Under the pieces are notes generated by a model. It had not been told where the DNA came from and ran no database searches. It saw only the letters and a program-made list of their open reading frames with translations. The position numbers and the translations under genes are program-made. A stretch of DNA of 44,316 nt. Source: Desulfobacterales bacterium. GTDB taxonomy: Bacteria; Desulfobacterota; Desulfobacteria; Desulfobacterales; JAFDCJ01. The stretch covers positions 6,151,328 through 6,195,643 of the forward strand of contig CP070771.1 of NCBI GenBank assembly GCA_020345785.1. Direction: 5' to 3'. Of the stretch, positions 32,857 through 40,545 are shown piece after piece; position 1 is the first letter of the stretch; each line of letters starts with the position of its first letter.

Positions 32857-33612
32857 ATGACTGAGGTAAAATTGAAAGACAGGGTCGCCATCATAACCGG
32901 CGGCAGTCGTGGAATTGGCAAAGGAATCTGTTTGGCTTATGCACAGGAAGGTGCCCACATACTATTTTCATATGCTTCAAATCACAAGGCTGCCGAGCAG
33001 ACGGCTGAAGAAGTAAAATCTTTGGGCGTCAAGTGTATTGCGATTCAAGCCGATGCCGGCAAGGAGCCGGATTTTGTCAGGATGCAGGAGGTTGCTCGCA
33101 AGGAATTCGGTAAAATTAACATTTTGGTGGCAAATGCCGGTACGATTGGCAAGGAACTTCCCGTAAAAGACATGCCGGTTGAAGAATGGGATCATTTGAT
33201 CTCGGTTGATCTGCGTGGGGTTTTTCTGGCGGCTAAATACTTTATTCCGCTGATAGAAAACGATCCGGTGGGAAAAATTATCAATATTACGTCCGAGCTT
33301 TCCAAGAAGGGCAGAGCCAATTATGCTCATTATTGCGCGGCCAAAGGCGGAATCAACGGATTTACCCGTAGCCTCGCGCTTGAACTGGCACCCGGCATCC
33401 TGGTCAACGCCATCGCTCCCGGCCCTATTGAAACCGACATGATTCTGGCGGACATGGAGCCGGAGTGGATTGAAAAAGAAAAAGATATTCCCCTGAGGCG
33501 TCTGGGTAAAGTGGAAGAAATTGGAGCGACGGCCGTTTTGCTGGCCTCTGACGGCGGTAATTTTTACTGCGGACAAATCTTAAGTCCGAACGGGGGGGCG
33601 GTGTTTTTCTAA
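32857..33612 (+). CDS. short-chain dehydrogenase/reductase, FabG-like (251 aa)
   Basis: Classical SDR oxidoreductase using NAD(P)H. The cofactor motif is TGGSRGIGKGI (residues about 13-23), followed by ILVANAG; the catalytic set is Ser in INITSELSK and YCAAK (Tyr and Lys). NAIAPGPIETDM is the usual loop after the active site and the C terminus ends NGGAVFF. The start at ATG 32857 has CGGAGG 10 bases upstream. It is the first of three SDR genes in this region. Possible roles include interconversion of a hydroxy-acid and keto-acid feeding glycerate kinase, but substrate is not predictable. Its stop codon is immediately followed by a 90-bp repeat element. Confidence 0.92.
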   Translation: MTEVKLKDRVAIITGGSRGIGKGICLAYAQEGAHILFSYASNHKAAEQTAEEVKSLGVKCIAIQADAGKEPDFVRMQEVARKEFGKINILVANAGTIGKELPVKDMPVEEWDHLISVDLRGVFLAAKYFIPLIENDPVGKIINITSELSKKGRANYAHYCAAKGGINGFTRSLALELAPGILVNAIAPGPIETDMILADMEPEWIEKEKDIPLRRLGKVEEIGATAVLLASDGGNFYCGQILSPNGGAVFF

Positions 33613-33702
33613 TTAATCCGCCCTCAAGATAGCACATTCAATTTTTTAAATTGCTAATTGATTACAGTAAGAATTGACTATATCGAAGGGCTGGCGGATT
33701 AA
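33613..33702. repeat. 90-bp TIR element, copy 2
   Basis: Begins TTAATCCGCC right after the SDR stop and ends with the exact complement GGCGGATTAA. It shares GAATTGACTAT with copy 1 and ATCGAAGG with copy 3. Followed by TTACTTTATGCTGCGCATAT, the same short palindrome that follows the other copies, then a run of T. Might serve as a 3' end signal for the gene. Confidence 0.75.
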
Positions 33703-33907
33703 TTACTTTATGCTGCGCATATTTTTTATGCTATTGTTTCCAATCAGCTACGGTATAAAAAGAAAACATCGTCGTAATTAACAAGCTGCAATTTCATAAT
33801 ATTCTTTTCAATTAATAAGTAAATTTTAAGAATGGTGCGCCTCTGTGCGTGCGCATAAAAATCAGGAAATTAATCAGTCCGGCTAGACTTTGATAAGGGG
33901 ACGAAAA

Positions 33908-34558
33908 ATGATGCCTATTGAAAATTACCCGATTTCACGTGTCGCGATGGTAACCGGTGCGGCCGGCCTGATCGGCGGTACGGTTGTCAGACGGTTGAAG
34001 GCTGAAGGGTGGAAAGTTGCCGGAATCGATCTTAATCAAGCGAATGTCGACCTTTTTCTGCAGGAGGATGTGGCCGATCGGGCGGCCATGGAAGAAGCTG
34101 CTGTCCGGATCGCCGCTGAGTTGGGCCCCATCGAACTGTTGGTGACTGCGGCCGGTGATTATGAAAAAATTGCGATCGGTCAAATGTCACTTGCTCGCTG
34201 GCAGCGGATGCTGGATGTCTGGCTGGGTGGAACCGCCAATGCCTGTGCCGCCGTGGTGCCCAAAATGGTTGAAGCAGGTTTCGGCACCGTCGTATTGCTA
34301 TCATCCGATCTAAGCTCGCAAGAAAAGCAACCCTCTTATGTTGCCGCGGCTTCGGGTACGGTGATAGCTTTTGCCAAAAGCTTCGGCTGTGAGGTGGCTG
34401 CTGATGGCGTGACCGTTAATTGTCTGGCCACTCGGCCGCCGGTAAATCCTGAGTGGGTGGCTCAGACGGTCAGTTTTCTGGCAAACGAGGGGCAATATTA
34501 CGCCGGTCAGGTGATGTTTCTTGGTTCGGATACTGAGTTGGAAAAGGCGGAAAAATAA
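33908..34558 (+). CDS. degenerate SDR-family protein lacking the catalytic lysine (216 aa)
   Basis: SDR fold with an intact-looking nucleotide loop (VTGAAGLIGGTVVRRL) and ELLVTAAGDYEK in place of NAG. Where active SDRs have YxxxK, this protein has YVAAAS: the tyrosine is kept, the lysine is alanine. The protein is also short at the C-terminal substrate-binding part. The next gene, an intact SDR, starts on the base after its stop and takes its ribosome site from the end of this gene. A close parallel is the BbsC/BbsD pair of anaerobic toluene degradation, in which an inactive SDR subunit pairs with an active one. A structural or regulatory subunit is therefore likely. The start at 33908 (MMPIENYP) follows AAGGGGA. 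Confidence 0.8.
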   Translation: MMPIENYPISRVAMVTGAAGLIGGTVVRRLKAEGWKVAGIDLNQANVDLFLQEDVADRAAMEEAAVRIAAELGPIELLVTAAGDYEKIAIGQMSLARWQRMLDVWLGGTANACAAVVPKMVEAGFGTVVLLSSDLSSQEKQPSYVAAASGTVIAFAKSFGCEVAADGVTVNCLATRPPVNPEWVAQTVSFLANEGQYYAGQVMFLGSDTELEKAEK

Positions 34559-35329
34559 ATGGATTCAACAGAACGAATTCAAAATAAGGTGGCCTGGGTG
34601 ACCGGTGCCGGTCAGGGAATTGGCAGGGCAACAGCATACAGACTTGCCGCGGAAGGAGCCAAAGTCGCTGTCAATGATTTGGATACGCATCCCGACCTGC
34701 AGGCGGTCGCCAGAGAAACAGGCGGAATCGCCGTTGCCGGCGATATCTCAGATGCTACGCAGGTCGAGACGATGGTGAAGGAAATTGAGGAGCGGATAGG
34801 CCAGGTGGAGATCCTGGTAGCCAACGCGGCCTACATGACCATGGCTCCTTTTTTGGAGCAGGATCCTGATGATTGGTGGCGGCACATCAACGTCAATCTT
34901 ACCGGGCATCTTAGCTGTATCCACGCCGTATTGCCCGGCATGAAAGAAATTGGGGGTGGCAGGATCATCATCATCAGCTCGATGTTCGGAATTGAGGGAT
35001 GGAAAAATGCGTCAGCTTACGGGGCTTCCAAATCCGGCCTGACTGCGCTGGGAGAAGCAATGGCAGCAGAGCTGCGGTCGGAAAATATCCACGTTGGTAT
35101 AATTCACCCGGGTGTCATCGATACCCCCCAGCTTCAGGTCGACGCCGATGATCTAAACATATCGCTGGATGAAGTTAAAGCCATGTATGCTAAAGACATA
35201 CCGATGGATCGTGTTGGCGATCCTGAGGAGGTGGCGGCAACCGTTGCATTTCTGGCTGCTGAAGGTGGACCGGCTTTTTCGGGCCAAGTTCTTCAAATCA
35301 ACGGCGGACTGAGTCGCTGCTCCAGATAA
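34559..35329 (+). CDS. short-chain dehydrogenase/reductase, active partner (256 aa)
   Basis: Complete SDR: VTGAGQGIGRATAYRL (cofactor motif), ILVANAAY in place of NAG, Ser in IIIISSMFG and YGASKSG with Tyr and Lys. VGIIHPGVIDTPQL follows the active site, and the C terminus ends with FSGQVLQINGGLSRC. It starts directly after the stop of the degenerate SDR, so both should be made in equal amounts and may form a heteromer. Substrate unknown; the location between IclR-controlled genes and a class-III aminotransferase suggests a hydroxy or keto acid. Confidence 0.9.
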   Translation: MDSTERIQNKVAWVTGAGQGIGRATAYRLAAEGAKVAVNDLDTHPDLQAVARETGGIAVAGDISDATQVETMVKEIEERIGQVEILVANAAYMTMAPFLEQDPDDWWRHINVNLTGHLSCIHAVLPGMKEIGGGRIIIISSMFGIEGWKNASAYGASKSGLTALGEAMAAELRSENIHVGIIHPGVIDTPQLQVDADDLNISLDEVKAMYAKDIPMDRVGDPEEVAATVAFLAAEGGPAFSGQVLQINGGLSRCSR

Positions 35330-35476
35330 TCCCCAATTTAAAGGCTGCGGCGAGGCAATGTTTTGAGTAATGAGCATATCGCTTTCAGCTTTCATTCCGT
35401 AAAATTAATAAAGAAACTGGCAATGCCAAAACCAATCAACCAATCAACCATTCAACTAATAAGGGGGGGGAGGAAA

Positions 35477-36754
35477 ATGGACACCAGGGAAAAATACAAG
35501 GAATATGTCAATACGGCATTCGTCGCGGCGGTTGATCCGCTGGTGATCGAAAGGGCCCAAGGGGCCACGTATTACGGCGAAGACGGCAGCAGCTATATCG
35601 ACTGCTGGGCGGGGATTGCCGTTGTCAACAATGGCCACTGCAACGAGGCCGTTATTTCAGCGGCCCGGGAGCAGATGGAAAAGCTGGTCCACTGTTGCTC
35701 TTATACATTTCACGCGAAGCCGGTGGCCGACCTGGCTGAAAAAATGGCCGAAATTACACCGGGGAATCTGAAAAAGAGCTTTTTCGGCAACAGCGGGGCC
35801 GAGGCCATCGAGGGGGCGGCGCGCTTGGCCAAACGCTATTCGAAAAAGAATGAGGCTATTGCACTGACGCATTCCTTTCACGGGCGTACCTACGGCACGC
35901 TGAGTCTGACCGGGAATGCGGGTCGTAAAAAGGGCGGGGGGCCATACATGCCGGGTGTGGCCTTTGCACCGGCGCCGTACTGTTACCGTTGCCCGCTGAA
36001 GCTTTTCGACCCGGAAACCTGCGGCATGGCCTGTGCCGAGGCCATTGCCGACGTCATCAAATTTGAAACTTCCGATAATGTGGCTTTCTTTGTGGCCGAG
36101 CCGATAATGGGCGAGGGCGGTATTATCGTACCGCCGGCCAACTACTTCAAGACGGTTAAAAAAGTACTGGACGATAATAACGTCCTCTTCATAGCGGACG
36201 AAGTTCAATCCGGCTTCTGTCGTTCGGGTAAATTGTTCGCCATCGAACACTACGGGGTGGATCCGGACATCATCGTCATGGCCAAAGGGATCGCCAATGG
36301 ATTTCCTTTGAGTTGTTTTATTGCGCCTGATGAGATTGCCGATGCGTTTCAGGTTGGTGACCACCTGTCAACTTTTGGCGGCAACCCGGTTTCCTGTGCG
36401 GCCTCCCTGGCCAATATCCGTTTCATTGAAGAAAACAATATCGCTGAGCAAGCAGCTGAAAAGGGAAAACGGGTTTTAGCGGCACTGCAGGAAATAAATC
36501 CTAAGCAGGTGGCTATCGGCGAAATCCGCTGCCAGGGGCTGATGGTGGGCATCGAGGTCGTCCAGGATGTCGCAAGCAAAGCACCGGCTGCGGCCGAGGC
36601 CGCCAAAATAAAGAAGGCCATGCGAGACAAGGGCGTGTTGATCGGCATGGGTGGCGTTTACGGCAATGTGCTGCGAATACAACCGCCGCTGACGATCAGT
36701 GAGGATGAGCTCGAAAAAGTGCTGCTTTCCATGAAGGAAGTTATGGAAGCATAA
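35477..36754 (+). CDS. class-III aminotransferase, AGXT2/GABA-transaminase-like (425 aa)
   Basis: PLP-dependent fold-type I aminotransferase that moves an amino group from an omega-amino acid or alanine to an oxo acid. The PLP lysine is in IVMAKGIANGFPLS; the cofactor Asp is in VLFIADEVQSGFCRSG; NSGAEAIEGA and HSFHGRTYGTLSLTG are the phosphate and substrate loops. The CYRCP...C...C cysteine cluster (about residues 170-190) is typical of the AGXT2-like branch. The ATG at 35477 follows GGGGAGGAAA; a longer frame to 35363 has no support. It stands 158 bp before AGAT 2, suggesting that an amine released or made by amidino transfer is transaminated. Mammalian AGXT2 handles beta-amino acids and methylated arginines, a suggestive but unproven parallel. 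Confidence 0.92.
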   Translation: MDTREKYKEYVNTAFVAAVDPLVIERAQGATYYGEDGSSYIDCWAGIAVVNNGHCNEAVISAAREQMEKLVHCCSYTFHAKPVADLAEKMAEITPGNLKKSFFGNSGAEAIEGAARLAKRYSKKNEAIALTHSFHGRTYGTLSLTGNAGRKKGGGPYMPGVAFAPAPYCYRCPLKLFDPETCGMACAEAIADVIKFETSDNVAFFVAEPIMGEGGIIVPPANYFKTVKKVLDDNNVLFIADEVQSGFCRSGKLFAIEHYGVDPDIIVMAKGIANGFPLSCFIAPDEIADAFQVGDHLSTFGGNPVSCAASLANIRFIEENNIAEQAAEKGKRVLAALQEINPKQVAIGEIRCQGLMVGIEVVQDVASKAPAAAEAAKIKKAMRDKGVLIGMGGVYGNVLRIQPPLTISEDELEKVLLSMKEVMEA

Positions 36755-36891
36755 AAACAGTTTACATACCCAAAGTTAAAGGATATGCCTGTGACGAAAT
36801 ATTCCGCCATAGGCTTTTTGTCATTACCCAACAACCATTACCTGAAGCGGATAGGGACTACCTGTGCGCGGGTGGTTCCTTACTATTTTAT

Positions 36892-36901
36892 ATGTATACA
36901 T
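36892..36901. promoter_or_regulatory. 10-bp palindrome ATGTATACAT upstream of AGAT 2
   Basis: Lies 12-21 bases before the AGAT 2 start and just upstream of its ribosome site. Could be part of a -10 region or an operator. Weak by itself. Confidence 0.25.
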
Positions 36902-36912
36902 TGGAGGTCGCT

Positions 36913-38049
36913 ATGGTAAATGAGAGTAAAACGATTGTTAATTCATGGAATGAATGGGATCCGCTGAAACACGTCATCGTGGGTCGCGCCGAAGGAGGTA
37001 TGCTGCAGGCACCGGAGCCGGCCGTCTATCGGGATTTTGCCAAAGACGGATTCCCTTATGGCAAGTGGGGACCCATGCCCGAGGAAATGGTGGCCAAAGC
37101 CGTTGCGCAGCTCGATAATTTTGCCGCCATTCTTGAAAAGCGCGGTATCCGGGTCGATCGGCCCGAGCCGCTCGATTTTAGCCAGGCTGTTCAGACACCG
37201 GATTGGAAACAGGAATCCATGCTGGGCTGCATGCCGCCGCGGGATGTTCTACTCACCGTGGGCAACGAAATCCTGGAAGCCACGATGTCCCATCGCAGCC
37301 GCTGGTTTGAATACCTCGCGTATCGGCCGGTGCTGGAAAAATACTACGCCGAAGATCCCAATTTTCGCTGGGAGGCCGCGCCCAAACCTCGTCTGACTGA
37401 GAATACCTACAAAAAAGACTGGCACAAGATCTGGAATCAACTCAGCGAAGCGGAACAATGGGAAAAGTCGCAAGCCAGCGATTGGATCATCACCGAAGTC
37501 GAACCGTTGTTCGACGCGGCCGATGTGGTGCGTTGCGGTAAGGATCTTTTTGTGCAGTATTCGATGGTCACCAATAATGCCGGTATCCGTTGGCTCCGGC
37601 AGCATTTTCCCAATCACCGGGTACACAAAGTGCGCTATAAGGAATTGCAGCCCTGGCACATGGACTCGACGTTAGTGCCGATCCGCCCGGGACTGGTTGT
37701 CTGTAATCCAGCCCGGCCCACATTGACTCCCAAAGTCTTGGAGCTCCTTGAAAAGAATGATTGGGAGATTATCTGGGCACCAAAATCGGTTTTGACAGAA
37801 AAACGGCCCCTTTGCTACTGCAGTATCTGGCTGAATATGAACTTCCTGGTAGTCGATCCGAATACCGTCTGCGTCGAGGCCAGCGAGACTCCGATGATCG
37901 AAGCGCTGGAAAAACACGGAATCGAAGTGATTCCGGTACCATTCTATGATGTAGTTATGTTCGGCGGTTGCCTGCATTGCGCCACTGCGGATGTTTACCG
38001 TGAGGGTACGCTTGAGGATTACTTCCCCAAGCAGATTGAAGACTTCTAA
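36913..38049 (+). CDS. arginine:glycine amidinotransferase-family protein, copy 2 (378 aa)
   Basis: Close paralogue of copy 1 (3523-4653), with the same start SWNEWDPLKHVIVG and the same end block VYREGT.EDYFP. Catalytic residues are D201 (EPLFDAAD), H249 (WHMDSTL) and C356 (GGCLHCATADV). The PPRDV strand is also kept. It differs from copy 1 around the acceptor side: HMDSTL against HIDCTF, FGGCLHC against FGGGLHC, and a changed insert near residues 166-188, which suggests a different amine acceptor. TTGGAGGTC sits at the right distance before ATG 36913; an earlier ATG at 36892 lies in a palindrome. A TRAP transporter follows after 218 bp and an aminotransferase precedes it, together resembling an uptake and processing unit. 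Confidence 0.9.
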   Translation: MVNESKTIVNSWNEWDPLKHVIVGRAEGGMLQAPEPAVYRDFAKDGFPYGKWGPMPEEMVAKAVAQLDNFAAILEKRGIRVDRPEPLDFSQAVQTPDWKQESMLGCMPPRDVLLTVGNEILEATMSHRSRWFEYLAYRPVLEKYYAEDPNFRWEAAPKPRLTENTYKKDWHKIWNQLSEAEQWEKSQASDWIITEVEPLFDAADVVRCGKDLFVQYSMVTNNAGIRWLRQHFPNHRVHKVRYKELQPWHMDSTLVPIRPGLVVCNPARPTLTPKVLELLEKNDWEIIWAPKSVLTEKRPLCYCSIWLNMNFLVVDPNTVCVEASETPMIEALEKHGIEVIPVPFYDVVMFGGCLHCATADVYREGTLEDYFPKQIEDF

Positions 38050-38170
38050 TTATTTGGTCCGTTGATCCGTTTCCTCGTTATGCGGGAAAAAATCTTTTCA
38101 AAGTAGGAACAGACGGGGGAGTTCAGAGAATCGAATTCAGATAAAATTCCTTCATTTTATTTGGCTATGG

Positions 38171-38188
38171 CGAATAAGGGCTTATTCG
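38171..38188. promoter_or_regulatory. 18-bp palindrome upstream of TRAP operon
   Basis: CGAATAAG-GG-CTTATTCG, perfect 8-bp arms, 80 bases before the dctP start, in the 218-bp gap after AGAT 2. Good candidate operator for a dimeric regulator such as the IclR protein, or for a regulator outside the window. Confidence 0.45.
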
Positions 38189-38267
38189 ATCAACCGGCGG
38201 TCTATTCGAATGACCCAAATGGAAGTCTTCGGCTAAAAACAAAAAACGGAGAAAGGGGGGTATTCAG

Positions 38268-39344
38268 ATGAAAAAAAGTAATAAATTATCTCATTTTACG
38301 AAGGTGGCTGTAATTTTCACCATCCTTGCATTCGGCATTTCCTTGCCGGCAATGCCCCAAACGCTCACCATTAAATTCGGAACCTACGATCCACCCCTGG
38401 AGCTGGGTCTGGAAAAAACCAACGGCGAGTTTGCCTCGACCAATATCAAAGGCCAGGCCTTCAAAGACATGATCGAGAAAAAGAGCGCCGGTGCCATTAA
38501 TGTCAAGGTGTTTCCCTCCGGCCAGCTCGGCAACGACCGCGAGGCCCTCGAGATGATCAAAGCCGGGACCATGGACATGAGCGGGTATCCGGGTGGACCG
38601 ATAACCAATTTTGCCCCTGAGGTATTGGCGCTTCAAATTCCTTATCTCTTCAAAGACCTCAATGTGGCCCGCAAGGTGCTGAACGGACCCACCGGACAGG
38701 AACTGGTCGAGCTGATTGCCAAGCGGGACGGAATTCGCATTCTGGCCTGGGGTTTTGAGGGACCGTTTTACAATTTCATGTCGGCCAAAAAACCGATCCG
38801 CGTTCCGGGCGATCTGAAAGGCCAAAAAATCAGAACGCTCGAAACGCCCAATCTGGTGGAAATGGTTAAAATTGCGGGCGGCACCCCAACGCCGATCTCC
38901 TTTTCCGAGCTCTACACATCCTTGCAGCAGGGTGTTGTGGACGGCTGCATTACGGCCGACCCGTTTGTGCGCATGATCAAACTGGACGAAGTTTTGAAAT
39001 ATATCAACAAGGCGGACTTTTTTCTGGGGATGTCCAATATCTACGTCAGTGAAGGATTCTGGAAAAAGATTTCACCGGAGCAGAGATACCTGATCAAAGA
39101 TTCGGCCTTGAACGCCATGATGGCCTTCGAAGGTCTGACCTTGTGGGGTGGAACCGTATGGGTGGACTATTTTCAGAAAAAAGGCGTCGAGGTCTACGTA
39201 CCCAATGCCGATGAAATGAAAGTGTGGAAAGATACCATGCACGATCACATGGTAAAGTGGACCAAAAACCAGATCGGCACCGAATGGGTGGAAAAATTTA
39301 TGAAGGCTTCCCGGGAGGCCGAAAAAGAATTGTACGGTAATTAA
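38268..39344 (+). CDS. dctP: TRAP transporter substrate-binding protein, DctP family (358 aa)
   Basis: Periplasmic receptor of a tripartite ATP-independent periplasmic importer. The signal peptide has KKSNK, a hydrophobic core to about residue 25 and cleavage near PAMPQT. FPSGQLGNDREALEMIKAGT and the ISFSELYTSLQQGVVDG block are DctP hallmarks. The arginine in GQKIRTLETP is at the position that binds the ligand carboxylate in characterised members, so the substrate is probably a carboxylic acid. It follows AGAT 2 with a palindrome in the gap. Its stop codon lies inside a 90-bp TIR element, and 546 bp of repeats separate it from dctQM, an unusually large gap for a TRAP operon. Confidence 0.93.
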   Translation: MKKSNKLSHFTKVAVIFTILAFGISLPAMPQTLTIKFGTYDPPLELGLEKTNGEFASTNIKGQAFKDMIEKKSAGAINVKVFPSGQLGNDREALEMIKAGTMDMSGYPGGPITNFAPEVLALQIPYLFKDLNVARKVLNGPTGQELVELIAKRDGIRILAWGFEGPFYNFMSAKKPIRVPGDLKGQKIRTLETPNLVEMVKIAGGTPTPISFSELYTSLQQGVVDGCITADPFVRMIKLDEVLKYINKADFFLGMSNIYVSEGFWKKISPEQRYLIKDSALNAMMAFEGLTLWGGTVWVDYFQKKGVEVYVPNADEMKVWKDTMHDHMVKWTKNQIGTEWVEKFMKASREAEKELYGN

Positions 39345-39430
39345 TCCGCCTGGCCGGACAACGCTTGCTAGATTGCAATTTGCCCGCTGAAAAAGAAGCG
39401 AGTTCTATGATCGAAGGTGCGGCGGATTAA
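39341..39430. repeat. 90-bp TIR element, copy 3
   Basis: TTAATCCGCC at the dctP stop and GGCGGATTAA at the end, a perfect 10-bp inverted pair. Same length as copy 2. The short palindrome that normally follows directly is displaced to 39601 by the 172-bp insertion at 39428-39599. Confidence 0.75.
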
Positions 39431-39599
39431 TTAGTTTCCACCCGGAAATGGCCCTTTTTCCGATGCGCTGCGTTCTCCGCGGGTTTACTTCCTCGACGTA
39501 CGATGAGTACGCCTCGTCGTAAACCCTTGTGTCCGCCTGAGGCGGACCAAATTGGAAACTTAATTGTGCCCTTTATTATTTCCGGATGGGCACTAATTA
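39428..39599. mobile_element. 172-bp MITE-like element nested next to a TIR element
   Basis: The left end TAATTAGTTTCCACCCGGAA (39428 on) and the reverse complement of the right end (39578-39599) match at 19 of 22 positions. Inside are a GGGTTTAC/GTAAACCC hairpin (around 39481-39525) and a perfect GTCCGCC/GGCGGAC stem (39531-39547). No reading frame. It splits the junction that is continuous after copies 1 and 2 of the 90-bp element. A single end of the same type occurs at 17821-17856. Confidence 0.65.
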
Positions 39600-39632
39600 G
39601 TTAATGCTTCGCATTTATTCTAACATTGAAAG

Positions 39633-39651
39633 CCCGGCCCTCTGGGCCGGG
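39633..39651 (+). terminator. strong hairpin with T-rich tail
   Basis: CCCGGCCC / GGGCCGGG with loop TCT, then GTTCTTTACTTTATTTT. A credible intrinsic terminator between dctP and dctQ, so the two membrane subunits are either expressed by read-through or from a separate promoter. Confidence 0.7.
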
Positions 39652-39708
39652 GTTCTTTACTTTATTTTAGATAACTCGTGCCTGAACGAAAAGTCCAGAT
39701 TTCGGGTG

Positions 39709-39762
39709 GGTTGGGTTGAGTCCCGCCTGAGGCGGGATTGGGTTTCGTCCCTCAACCCAACC
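39709..39762. repeat. 12-bp-stem REP-like palindrome
   Basis: GGTTGGGTTGAG at 39709-39720 pairs exactly with CTCAACCCAACC at 39751-39762; inside is a second stem TCCCGCC/GGCGGGA. The GGTTGGGTTGAG type of palindrome is, from memory, a widely dispersed intergenic repeat in diverse bacteria. Confidence 0.6.
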
Positions 39763-39890
39763 TACGAAAATCAGCCTCTTACGCCAGTATGTATTTCTGG
39801 GGCGACATCCAACACAGCCTTTGGGCAGGTGTCCGTTCAACCACTAGGTGGTGCCCATCCGAAAATAAAATAAAAATAAGGATTGATGCC

Positions 39891-40376
39891 ATGCGAAAAA
39901 TTAACGATCTGCTCCTGGCGCTCTGCAAGTATGCCGTCATTTTAATGGTTCCCATAATGACGGGAATCATATTTGTGCAGGTCGTCCTGCGCTACGTTTT
40001 CCAGTCGCCCTTCAGCTGGGCCGAAGAGCTGGCCCGTTATCTGCTGATCTGGATCACGTGTCTGGGCTCAGCTTATGCAATTCGCGACGGAATGCACATC
40101 AGCATCAATTATCTGCGAAGCAAACTAACAGGTTCCGCGCAAACCGCCGTGACGGTGGCGATACACGTCCTGGCACTTGGATTTTTCGTCTACTGTGTCA
40201 AAGAAGGATCGACGTTTTCACTCGCCCAGTGGACCCAGCGTTCAACGGCCATGCAAATTCCGATGACAATTCCGTACCTGGCCATTCCGCTAGGTTTCGC
40301 AATCATGTTCCTGGTCGCCCTCGAATGCTTCATTGATGAGATTCGCAAGCCTGCCGGAGGGAACACCGCGGCCTGA
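39891..40376 (+). CDS. dctQ: TRAP transporter small permease, DctQ family (161 aa)
   Basis: Inner-membrane subunit with four membrane segments. PFSWAEELARYLLIWITCLG and SAYAIRDGMHISINYL form the DctQ signature region (WxEExxR and the H motif). The length is normal. ATG 39891 follows AAGGAT about 9 bases upstream; the frame continues back to 39738 through repeat sequence and is rejected there. DctQ links the receptor to the large permease DctM. Confidence 0.92.
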   Translation: MRKINDLLLALCKYAVILMVPIMTGIIFVQVVLRYVFQSPFSWAEELARYLLIWITCLGSAYAIRDGMHISINYLRSKLTGSAQTAVTVAIHVLALGFFVYCVKEGSTFSLAQWTQRSTAMQIPMTIPYLAIPLGFAIMFLVALECFIDEIRKPAGGNTAA

Positions 40377-40545
40377 GTGGGCGGTGCTTCGGGAGGAGGG
40401 CAGGCAGCCAAGCCGGTGGCAGCCGGCGGCTGGTCCGCTCGAAAAGGGAAATTCTAATAAAGAGAATATCGAATATCGAATAATGAATATCGAATGATGA
40501 AGGAAGGTATTCTAAGGGCTTATTCTGCCGCCAAAGGGACACCAA
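40377..40545. repeat. 169-bp gap with AATATCGAAT-type tandem repeats
   Basis: Normally dctQ and dctM overlap; here they are separated by repeat sequence. GAATATCGAATATCGAATAA and neighbours (about 40460-40497) are 8-to-10-base imperfect tandem units. GGAGGGCAGGCAGCC at about 40396 also occurs near 29460. AAAGGGA precedes the dctM ATG. Confidence 0.5.

Noticed and set aside
39738..39890. N-terminal extension of dctQ
   Set aside because: It runs through a REP-like palindrome and a repeat fragment; DctQ homology begins at ATG 39891.
40460..40500. CRISPR array at the AATATCGAAT repeats
   Set aside because: Units are 8-10 bases and contiguous with no unique spacers.
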